A DNA stretch of 20,025 nt from an uncultured Collinsella sp. (GTDB lineage: Bacteria > Actinomycetota > Coriobacteriia > Coriobacteriales > Coriobacteriaceae): NCBI GenBank assembly GCA_900544995.1, contig UQXC01000038.1:1-20025 (forward strand), written 5' to 3'. The stretch's first letter is position 1, and each line of letters begins with the position of its first letter. The notes beneath the pieces were generated by a model. The model saw nothing but the letters and a program-made list of their open reading frames with translations. It was not told the origin of the DNA and searched no databases. Position numbers and translations under genes: made by a program. This document shows, piece by piece, positions 14,367 through 20,025 of the stretch.

Positions 14367-14433
14367 AGTTGCGGTGAAATAGGGACTGTTGGGCGGCCTA
14401 ACAGGCTTAAACAATCCGTATTTCACCGCAACT
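14367..14433 (-). repeat. 67-bp palindromic repeat element, copy 1 (REP-like)
   Basis: Outer arms AGTTGCGGTGAAATA (14367-14381) and its perfect complement (14419-14433) enclose further paired segments: GGACTGTT with AACAATCC, which pairs fully with one wobble only in minus-strand RNA, and a central GCCT/AGGC stem. It begins 18 bases after the xdhC stop, so xdhC mRNA would end in this long hairpin. A second copy of identical length and matching arms is at 17160-17226. Confidence 0.85.
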
Positions 14434-14450
14434 TATTGGTGGGGATGCGA

Positions 14451-15494
14451 TTAGCGCTTGCGGGGGACGAGTTTGGTGCGGCGCAGGTGAATCATCTCGG
14501 CGGCGATGGAGATGGCGATCTCCTTGGGGTCCTCGGCCTCGATGGCAACGCCGATCGGCAGGTGCAGCTCGTCGATCTGGTCCTGCGTAAAGCCTTCCTG
14601 CTCCAGGCGGGCACGCACAAAGGCCGTCTTGCGGCGCGAACCCAGACAGCCCAGGTAGGCAGGCTTGGCGTGCATGGCCTGAATCACCACGTCGATATCG
14701 GACTTGTGGCCTGCTGTGGCCACGACCACCAGGTCGCGCGGGCCGATGGGGCACTGCTCGCTCAGGTTCTTGTAATCGACCAGGCGACGATCGTAGACAC
14801 CGGGCACCCATTCGGGCGTCAACGTGCCGGGGCGGTCGTCGCACGCCACGACGGCAAAGCCCGCCGCCGTGAGCACGCGCGCCGTCGCGGCGCCCACGTG
14901 TCCGCAGCCAAAGATGTAGGTCAGGCCCTCGGGGCAGAGCGTCTCGATGTGCGCCGCGGGAATCTCAGAGGCCGCGTTGGTGTAGGTGACCTTACTCCCC
15001 TCCTCCACCAGCGAAAGCCCGGGGCAGCCCGCAATGGTGCGGCGCGATTCCTCGCCATGGTACTCGGCCACATCGCCCTCGAGCGCGCTCGCGATAAACG
15101 GCTTAAAGTCGATGACGAAGTCGCCGATGCGCCGATAGACCAAGACGTCGGTAATTTCCTGGAACAACGGTGCCTGGATCGCATCCAGATGCAGATAGCA
15201 CAGGCAGATGGCTCCGCCGCAGATCATACCGGTATCTGAGTTCTCGCCGCCCATGGTGTAGCGGACCAGACGCGATTGCCCCGCGGCCAGCAGCTCTCGC
15301 GCCTCGTCCAGCGCAAAGAGCTCGATCTTGCCGCCGCCGATGGTGCCCGCCTGGCTACCGTCGGCAAAGACGGCCATCCAGGCACCCACGCCGCGCGGCG
15401 ACGACCCCGCCGTGCCGGCCACGACCACGAGCTCGCACGTCTCGCCAGCACGCAGGGCGACAAGCGCCGCATTCACAACATCGAGCTTTTCCAT
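14451..15494 (-). CDS. xdhC: XdhC/CoxI-family molybdenum hydroxylase maturation protein
   Basis: XdhC proteins bind the molybdenum cofactor, help add its terminal sulfido ligand and deliver it to xanthine dehydrogenase-type enzymes. The 347-residue protein has the XdhC N-terminal domain (GTAGSSPRGVGAWM, TIGGGKIELFA at about 51-61, GMICGGAICLCYL at about 89-101) and a C-terminal Rossmann domain with IFGCGHVGAATARVL at about 194-208. It is nine bases downstream of yqeB and probably co-transcribed with it. AAGGCGG precedes the ATG at 15494. The target hydroxylase is not in the window; yqeB and yqeC suggest a selenium-dependent one. Confidence 0.9.
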   Translation of the reverse strand: MEKLDVVNAALVALRAGETCELVVVAGTAGSSPRGVGAWMAVFADGSQAGTIGGGKIELFALDEARELLAAGQSRLVRYTMGGENSDTGMICGGAICLCYLHLDAIQAPLFQEITDVLVYRRIGDFVIDFKPFIASALEGDVAEYHGEESRRTIAGCPGLSLVEEGSKVTYTNAASEIPAAHIETLCPEGLTYIFGCGHVGAATARVLTAAGFAVVACDDRPGTLTPEWVPGVYDRRLVDYKNLSEQCPIGPRDLVVVATAGHKSDIDVVIQAMHAKPAYLGCLGSRRKTAFVRARLEQEGFTQDQIDELHLPIGVAIEAEDPKEIAISIAAEMIHLRRTKLVPRKR

Positions 15495-15503
15495 TGCCGC
15501 CTT

Positions 15504-16298
15504 CTATCCTCTAAAGATATCGGTGAGCATAGCGAGCGCCTCGAGCACGCCGCCGCCGACCGACGTCGCCTTGTCCGAAATATAGTTGATATAGCTGGCA
15601 TCGCCGCGCGGATCGACGTCGGCACATTTAAAGCCCTCGGTCACCTGAACGCCGTCGGCCAAAAGACCGCGCAAGCAGCCGTCAATCTGCGTGACCATGG
15701 GAGTATCGCCCGCGTAGCCAATCACGTCTCCGGCGCGCACGATGTCGCCGATTGCGCGGTCGGACCGAAACACGCCGGCGGCGGGGCTGTGGATAACGCG
15801 CTCCTTGCCATAGCCGGCGATAATGCCCGGCACGCCCGTGTTGGGCTGGGGCGAACCTTGAGTAATGACACGGCCGAGAAAATGCCCGCGCATGGTCTCG
15901 ACCACGGCGTCGCAGTCAACCGGCGCGGTAAAGCCCGGCCCCACGGCGATGACGACAGGTGCCATGTCGCGCGTGGTGCCCAGGTTGCGCTTGGCCAAAA
16001 TCGCGTCGACCACAGCCGCGGGCTTAAGCTCATCGAGCATCTTGGCCTGGGGGTCCACCACAACGGCGACGTCTCCAGCCTCGGTAATCGCAAGCGCCTC
16101 AGCCGGCGTCTGTGCCAAGCGAGCGCGAATGCCTTCGACCTCGACCTCGCCCAGGCGAATGGCCTCGCAAAAACTGATTGTGCGGCGGATGCACGTGGGA
16201 ACCGCGATATCGGCCATAACGACCGACACGCCGGCGCGCACCAAGCGAGCGGCGACGCCCGTGGCGATATCGCCGGCGCCGCGAACATAAACGAACAT
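15504..16298 (-). CDS. yqeB: YqeB/EF2563-family selenium-dependent molybdenum hydroxylase accessory protein
   Basis: Members of this family occur with selenium-dependent molybdenum hydroxylases and are thought to help their maturation; the biochemical role is not settled. The 264-residue protein begins MFVYVRGAGDIATGVAARLV, with a glycine-rich nucleotide-binding-like start, and contains GPGFTAPVDCDAVVETMRGH, GRVITQGSPQPNTGVPG and HSPAAGVFRSDRAIGD, typical of the family. I chose the ATG at 16298 because the family starts there and GGGAGG is upstream; the frame runs open to 16355 without family-like sequence. It is divergent from yqeC and leads a two-gene unit with xdhC. Confidence 0.88.
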   Translation of the reverse strand: MFVYVRGAGDIATGVAARLVRAGVSVVMADIAVPTCIRRTISFCEAIRLGEVEVEGIRARLAQTPAEALAITEAGDVAVVVDPQAKMLDELKPAAVVDAILAKRNLGTTRDMAPVVIAVGPGFTAPVDCDAVVETMRGHFLGRVITQGSPQPNTGVPGIIAGYGKERVIHSPAAGVFRSDRAIGDIVRAGDVIGYAGDTPMVTQIDGCLRGLLADGVQVTEGFKCADVDPRGDASYINYISDKATSVGGGVLEALAMLTDIFRG

Positions 16299-16399
16299 TC
16301 CCGGGGCACCTCCCTGTGCTACGGTTTGAGCAGAGCAAAAGCGGTTCGACCGCACTCTGATGATTATTTATTATCACAGTATTATACGGCGGTGAACAG
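16299..16399. promoter_or_regulatory. Divergent promoter region yqeB/yqeC with a 13-bp palindrome
   Basis: TATTAT precedes yqeC on the plus strand. The overlapping minus-strand sequence reads TATAAT, a perfect -10 for yqeB, but neither has a strong -35. The perfect inverted repeat GCGGT-TCG-ACCGC at 16341-16353 lies between them, flanked by AGAG and CTCT, and is a candidate operator able to control both directions. Confidence 0.4.
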
Positions 16400-17134
16400 A
16401 TGGAAACGGTTAGCGGCAATCTTGCCTCGGCGCTCAGGATCGAGCCGGGCATTACCGCGATTATCGGCAGCGGCGGCAAGTCGACCTTGCTAAAGACGCT
16501 CGGCCTTGAGCTTATGCGCGCTGGCGGCCGCGTGCTCCTCTGCACCACCACGCACATGTTTCCCGTCGCCGGCGTGCCATGGGACGGGTCGAGCCGTCGC
16601 CTGGACGCCGCGCCTTGGAAGCCGGGGACCCTGCATGTTCCCGGCTGCACCTGCGAGGCATGCGCGGGCATGAGCCGCGGAAGTATCTGCCAGGCAGGCG
16701 TCTTGGACCCGGAGACAGGCAAGCTCTCCGCCCCCGCCGAGCCGCTCGGCGAGCTGGCACAGCGCTTTAACTACGTCTTGGCCGAGGCGGACGGCAGCAA
16801 GCGGCTCCCGCTCAAGGCCCACGCCGCCTGGGAGCCGGTGATTCCCTCTGGCACGGTCAACATCGTCTGGATCGTCGGCGCCTCGGGACTCGGCAAGCCC
16901 ATCAACGAAGCCGTCCACCGCCCCGAGCTCTTTTGCGAGCGTTGCGGCTGCGAGCTCACCGACATCGCCACGCCCGAGTGCGTCGCCCAGGTGCTCAATG
17001 CCGAGATGCAGGCGCTGGGACTCAGCACCGCACGCGTCATGCTCAACCAAGTCGACACACTCAGCGACCCCACGATGGCCGACCGCTTCGAGGCAGCCCT
17101 CGGCCGCCCCATCATCGCCACCAGCCTCAAATAG
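16400..17134 (+). CDS. yqeC: YqeC-family selenium-dependent hydroxylase accessory protein (P-loop)
   Basis: YqeC proteins accompany selenium-dependent molybdenum hydroxylases and are predicted nucleotide-binding accessory proteins. The 244-residue protein has an N-terminal P-loop, IIGSGGKSTLLKTL (Walker A GSGGKST at 23-29), then RVLLCTTTHMFPV, LAEADGSKRLPLKAHAAWEP and the C-terminal VMLNQVDTLSD, all family features. A Cys-rich segment (CTCEACAGM) near residue 76 could bind a metal. It is the only clear plus-strand gene here and is divergent from yqeB. A purine-rich GGCGGTGAA precedes the ATG at 16400. Its 3' end faces hyuA, with a shared palindrome between. Confidence 0.88.
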   Translation: METVSGNLASALRIEPGITAIIGSGGKSTLLKTLGLELMRAGGRVLLCTTTHMFPVAGVPWDGSSRRLDAAPWKPGTLHVPGCTCEACAGMSRGSICQAGVLDPETGKLSAPAEPLGELAQRFNYVLAEADGSKRLPLKAHAAWEPVIPSGTVNIVWIVGASGLGKPINEAVHRPELFCERCGCELTDIATPECVAQVLNAEMQALGLSTARVMLNQVDTLSDPTMADRFEAALGRPIIATSLK

Positions 17135-17159
17135 CCGGCGCTGCCCCAGCAGACCTATA

Positions 17160-17226
17160 AGTTGCGGTGGAATAGTTCCTGAAACGGCCTATTTGGCGGC
17201 TAAACAGGAACTATTCCACCGCAACT
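17160..17226. repeat. 67-bp palindromic repeat element, copy 2 (REP-like, also a likely bidirectional transcript end)
   Basis: Arms of 22 bp (17160-17181 and 17205-17226) are perfectly complementary, starting AGTTGCGGTGGAATAG, around a core with a GCC/GGC stem. Length is 67 bp, the same as the copy at 14367-14433. Read in reverse it aligns base by base with that copy in the arms and core. Differences in the arms are matched on both sides (A versus G with T versus C), so pairing is kept. It lies between the convergent 3' ends of yqeC and hyuA and may terminate or stabilise both mRNAs. Confidence 0.88.
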
Positions 17227-17231
17227 GCGGA

Positions 17232-17248
17232 GGGGGTCCGGCACCCCC
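17232..17248 (-). terminator. Small GC-rich hairpin immediately after hyuA
   Basis: GGGGGT (17232-17237) and ACCCCC (17243-17248) form a 6-bp stem with a 5-base loop four bases past the hyuA stop. There is no U tract. Together with the adjacent 67-bp palindrome it gives a double hairpin at the end of the hyuA mRNA. Confidence 0.45.
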
Positions 17249-17252
17249 CCTG

Positions 17253-18620
17253 TTAGCGGGGCACGTAGCGGCCGGGTTGGGCTCCGGTGGGTTCGCCGTC
17301 GCGCGCAGCCAGCACGCCATTCACAAACACAGCCTTGGCGCGGCCATGTGCCTCAAAACCCTCGAGCGGCGTGTAGTCCACGGCCTGATGCTGCGTCGCC
17401 GCGCGAATGGTCCAGCGCGCCTGGGGATCCCACACGCACACATCGGCATCGGAGCCCTCGGCAAGACATCCCTTGCGCGGATACATGCCAAAGACGCGTG
17501 CCGGGCTCTCGCTCATCAAGCGGCACAAATCCTCGGGACCCAGCTGCCCCTCAAAGCTCGTGGCAATCGCGACGGGACGATGCTCCACGCCGGGCCCGCC
17601 GTTGGGAATCGTGCGGAAGTCGTCGCGCCCGCGGTCCTTTTGCCCGTGCAGGTTAAAGCTGCAGTGGTCGGTGGCGATGGTATCGATCTCGCCGGCCACA
17701 AGCGCCTCGCGCAGAGCCGCGCGGTCGCCGGCATGGCGCAGCGGCGGACTCATCACATACTTGGCACCCGCAAAGCCGTCCTCACCCTGCTCCAAGTAGC
17801 AAGTATCGTCGAGCATCAGATACTGAGGGCAGGTCTCGACATAGATATTCTTCTGCCCGCGCGCTTTGGCAGCGCGAATGGCCTCGAGTCCCAGCTTGGT
17901 CGAAAGGTGCACCACGTTGACCGGAGCGTCCCCGGCCAGGTGCGCCAGATATAGCAGGCGGCTCACGGCCTCGGCCTCACACACGTCCGGACGGCTGAGC
18001 GCATGGCCCTCGGGCCCATGGATCCCCTGCTCGTACACGCGCTTCTGCAGTTCTTTCACCAGCGTGCCGTTCTCGCAATGCACACACAGGATGCCGCCCA
18101 CGCGCTTGAGCTCCTCCAGCACCTCGAGTGTCTCGGCATCGTCCAAGCGCAGGTGGTCGTAGGCAAAGTAAGTCTTAAACGAAGATACGCCCGCCTCGCG
18201 CATGGCCGAAAGATCGGCGCGGTTGCGCTCATTCCACTCGGCGAGTGCCATATGAAAAGCGTAGTTCGCCGTGCAGGTGCCGTCGGCGCGGTGATGCCAC
18301 TCGGCAAGGGCATCGGGCATGGTCACGCCGCGATCGGCCGTCGCGTAGTCCACGATGGTCGTCGTACCGCCGCAGGCAGCCGCACGCGTACCGGTCTCAA
18401 AGCTATCCGCTGTCCAATCCATGCCGGTCCAGCACTGCATGTGCGTGTGGCCGTCGATAAAGCCGGGAAACACCCAGCAGCCCGTGGCATCCTCGACGGT
18501 ATCGCCCTCGGCCGGCTCAATCGCCGCGGCGATCCGCGCGATCTTATCGCCATCCATGGCAAGATCGGCGCGGCGAAGCCCCTGGGGCGTCACAAGCGCG
18601 CCGTTTTTGATGATGATCAT
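17253..18620 (-). CDS. hyuA: Dihydropyrimidinase/hydantoinase-family cyclic amidohydrolase
   Basis: This metal-dependent enzyme opens cyclic amide rings such as hydantoins or dihydropyrimidines; the true substrate here is unknown. The 455-residue protein has all catalytic ligands of the dinuclear family: GFIDGHTHM (His58, His60), the carbamylated lysine in SFKTYFAY (Lys149), CVHCENG (His181), VVHLSTK (His238) and ATDHCSF (Asp318). E. coli HyuA, a related hydantoinase, lies beside yqeA, yqeB, yqeC and mocA, and homologues occur in gut anaerobic purine-degradation clusters, so a ring-opening step in purine or urate breakdown is a fair guess. It is eight bases downstream of mocA, with GGAG before the ATG at 18620. 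Confidence 0.92.
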   Translation of the reverse strand: MIIIKNGALVTPQGLRRADLAMDGDKIARIAAAIEPAEGDTVEDATGCWVFPGFIDGHTHMQCWTGMDWTADSFETGTRAAACGGTTTIVDYATADRGVTMPDALAEWHHRADGTCTANYAFHMALAEWNERNRADLSAMREAGVSSFKTYFAYDHLRLDDAETLEVLEELKRVGGILCVHCENGTLVKELQKRVYEQGIHGPEGHALSRPDVCEAEAVSRLLYLAHLAGDAPVNVVHLSTKLGLEAIRAAKARGQKNIYVETCPQYLMLDDTCYLEQGEDGFAGAKYVMSPPLRHAGDRAALREALVAGEIDTIATDHCSFNLHGQKDRGRDDFRTIPNGGPGVEHRPVAIATSFEGQLGPEDLCRLMSESPARVFGMYPRKGCLAEGSDADVCVWDPQARWTIRAATQHQAVDYTPLEGFEAHGRAKAVFVNGVLAARDGEPTGAQPGRYVPR

Positions 18621-18628
18621 GTTGCTCC

Positions 18629-19243
18629 TTATCGATTCATACAGTTGGCCACGCGATCAAAATATGAGCAGGCCGCGATATGCTCCGCTATGCGTCGCTG
18701 TCCCTTGGCGGTATCGACATCCCACAGCTCATAGGCGCGCGCTTCGACCAGCGCAACGTCGACGCGGCCTTTGAGAATCGAGCCCCCGCCGTCCTTGCCC
18801 TCAAGACGTATGAGCGCATCGAACAGTTCCGCCGGAAAGAGCACCGGGCTCGAAGGCTCACCGTTGCACGCCAAGCGCACCGGATGTTTGCGGCCACGCT
18901 CGTCAAACGCGCGAACCATGGCCTCAAAAGAATCCGAACTCACGAGCGGCTGGTCGCCCGGCAAAAAGAGGCAACCTTTCCAGTTGCGTTCGACTCCCCA
19001 CGAAAGGCCCGCGCGGACGCTTTCGCTGCGCAGCTCGCCATCGTGCAGCACGCACGGGCAATGCTTGTCCTCACAAATCTGGGCGACCTCGGGCCAACGC
19101 GTCGAAACCACGACGTCAAAGCCCCGGGGAACCGAATCGATGGTCCGAGCAATCAGAGGCTCGCCATAGATATCGGCAAGCATCTTGTTAGAGCCAAACC
19201 GCTTGCCCTCGCCCGAAGCCATAATGACGCAACCGAGTTTCAT
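18629..19243 (-). CDS. mocA: MocA-family molybdenum cofactor nucleotidyltransferase
   Basis: MocA transfers CMP from CTP to molybdopterin-Mo, giving the cytosine dinucleotide cofactor used by xanthine dehydrogenase-family enzymes. The 204-residue protein is a single MobA-like NTP-transferase domain, with the nucleotide-binding loop MASGEGKRFGSNKML (residues 8-22) and the metal-binding LPGDQPLVS at about 94-102. CTP versus GTP preference cannot be fixed by eye; the neighbours (hyuA, yqeB, yqeC, xdhC) favour MocA over MobA. It lies directly upstream of hyuA as a likely two-gene operon. GGGAGG precedes the ATG at 19243. Confidence 0.85.
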   Translation of the reverse strand: MKLGCVIMASGEGKRFGSNKMLADIYGEPLIARTIDSVPRGFDVVVSTRWPEVAQICEDKHCPCVLHDGELRSESVRAGLSWGVERNWKGCLFLPGDQPLVSSDSFEAMVRAFDERGRKHPVRLACNGEPSSPVLFPAELFDALIRLEGKDGGGSILKGRVDVALVEARAYELWDVDTAKGQRRIAEHIAACSYFDRVANCMNR

Positions 19244-19371
19244 CTCCGCAAACCTCCCCTGGCTGCCTTGGACACCATAGTTGCTATACCCACCATACCA
19301 AGCTCACACTCCGTCGGAACAGGCATACGCTCGTTTTTCCAGCGAACGCCCCTTGGCTCTCCATAGCACAA

Positions 19372-19404
19372 AGGAGGGCACCCCGCGACGCAGGGCACCC
19401 TCCT
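19372..19404 (-). terminator. Likely terminator after the carbamate kinase gene
   Basis: On the minus strand AGGAGGG-UG-CCC pairs with GGG-UG-CCCUCCU: 7 bp plus 3 bp, joined by two U-G wobbles that exist only on this strand, giving a continuous 12-bp stem. It is 17 bases past the stop. The following sequence (UUUGUG) is a short U run, so it is a moderate intrinsic terminator. Confidence 0.65.
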
Positions 19405-19421
19405 CAATGGTGCAGATATGC

Positions 19422-20025
19422 CTACTCAGCGTCGCCGGTAAACGTGGTACCGGTCTTGCCGGCAAGGCCATCGCGCGCCTTCTCGAGCAGCGTGATGAGC
19501 GCCGTGCGGCCCGGCTTGCTCTCAGCAAATGTCGAGGCTGCCTGGACCTTGGGCAGCATGGAGCCGCGACCGAACTCGTTGGCCTCGGACAGACGCTTTA
19601 CGTCAGCCGCGGTCAGCGTGTCGAGCCACTGCTCGTGGTCGGTGCCAAAGCCAATGGCAACCTTCTCCACGGCCGTCAGGATAACCAGGGCATCGGCATC
19701 GAGCTGCTCGGCGAGCTTCTCGGCCGCAAAGTCCTTATCGATGACGGCGGCAGCGCCCTTAAGGTGGTTGCCCTGGGCCTTGGTGACGGGAATGCCGCCA
19801 CCGCCGCAGGAGATCACCACATGGTTGGACTCGACGAGCGACTTAATGGTGTCGAGCTCGACGATGTTCACGGGCTTGGGCGAGGCAACCACGCGACGGA
19901 AGCCCTGTTTCTCGTCATGGATGAACTGATAGCCGCGGTCGGCCTCCAGCTCCTTGGCCTCGGCCTCGCTCATCCACGGACCGATCGGCTTGACCGGGTC
20001 GGCAAAGGCCGGAGGGTCGTCGTCG
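19422..20025 (-). CDS. arcC: Carbamate kinase, C-terminal part (5' end beyond the window)
   Basis: Carbamate kinase makes ATP and carbamate from carbamoyl phosphate and ADP, the energy-yielding last step of arginine deiminase and of some purine and allantoin fermentations. About 200 C-terminal residues are visible: DPVKPIGPWMSEAEAKELE, HVVISCGGGGIPV (the nucleotide/phosphate-binding segment), DADALVILTAVEKVAIGFG, GSMLPKVQAASTF and EKARDGLAGKTGTTF. The frame continues upstream past 20025 with family-like sequence, so the ATG at 19973 is internal and the gene is cut by the window edge. Beside hyuA and mocA it matches the position of E. coli yqeA. Confidence 0.94.
   Translation of the reverse strand, partial: DDDPPAFADPVKPIGPWMSEAEAKELEADRGYQFIHDEKQGFRRVVASPKPVNIVELDTIKSLVESNHVVISCGGGGIPVTKAQGNHLKGAAAVIDKDFAAEKLAEQLDADALVILTAVEKVAIGFGTDHEQWLDTLTAADVKRLSEANEFGRGSMLPKVQAASTFAESKPGRTALITLLEKARDGLAGKTGTTFTGDAE

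Larger units (their letters stand above)
14140..14450. other. Intergenic region upstream of rplE: leader, candidate promoter, palindromic element; no gene seen
   Basis: This 311-base gap separates rplE from the xdhC stop. It contains about 130 bases of possible rplE leader, a candidate promoter at 14277-14305, and a 67-bp palindromic element at 14367-14433. The leader can form a small stem of GGCACGA with TCGTGGCC. Frames open across the rplE side (for example 14109-14426 on the minus strand) do not resemble L24 or any protein I know, so I see no rplX remnant. Confidence 0.6.

Noticed and set aside
14109..14426. Minus-strand open frame upstream of rplE, considered as an rplX (L24) remnant
   Set aside because: No L24 motifs in any frame, and this frame overlaps the rplE start and the palindromic repeat.
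15276..16493. Plus-strand open frame of 405 codons over xdhC, yqeB and the start of yqeC
   Set aside because: Shadow of three well-supported genes; no domain visible.

Overview
The window looks like part of the chromosome of a high-GC Gram-positive gut anaerobe, most likely a Coriobacteriia member such as Collinsella. This is an inference from protein character and gene content: zinc-type S14, a spc/alpha ribosomal block, Shine-Dalgarno-led genes, and purine and selenium/molybdenum accessory genes typical of gut anaerobes. There is no rRNA or other marker to confirm it. Nearly everything is on the minus strand; yqeC is the only convincing plus-strand gene.

Region 1 (1-1447): a complete IS3-family (IS150-group) insertion sequence. 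It has imperfect terminal inverted repeats, orfA and orfB joined by an A7 slippery site, and a terminal hairpin that hides the orfA ribosome binding site. The window starts exactly at one IS end.

Region 2 (1500-4200): argR with palindromes upstream, an orphan GT2-like glycosyltransferase, and truA.

Region 3 (4230-14300): the downstream part of the ribosomal supercluster, read right to left: rplE-rpsZ-rpsH-rplF-rplR-rpsE-rpmD-rplO-secY-adk-map-infA-rpmJ-rpsM-rpsK-rpsD-rpoA-rplQ, closed by a strong intrinsic terminator at 4230-4260. The cluster begins abruptly at rplE. The usual upstream genes (rplX, rplN and the S10 block) are absent and a candidate promoter stands in their place. Several intergenic gaps hold hairpins. 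The largest, about 131 nt, lies between map and infA and includes the map stop codon.

Region 4 (14367-20025): accessory genes for selenium-dependent molybdenum hydroxylases and purine-type catabolism. yqeB-xdhC is divergent from yqeC, followed by hyuA (dihydropyrimidinase family), mocA (molybdenum cofactor cytidylyltransferase) and the 3' part of a carbamate kinase gene. E. coli has a related set (hyuA, yqeA, yqeB, yqeC, mocA, with xdh genes nearby). A plausible joint role is maturation of a Mo/Se hydroxylase acting on purines, ring opening of the product, and ATP recovery from carbamoyl phosphate. The hydroxylase itself is not in the window.

The most unusual sequence features are two 67-bp palindromic elements of one family (14367-14433 and 17160-17226) that bracket the xdhC-yqeB-yqeC block, the map-infA hairpin, and the break in the ribosomal cluster before rplE. 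I see no rRNA, tRNA or CRISPR array.
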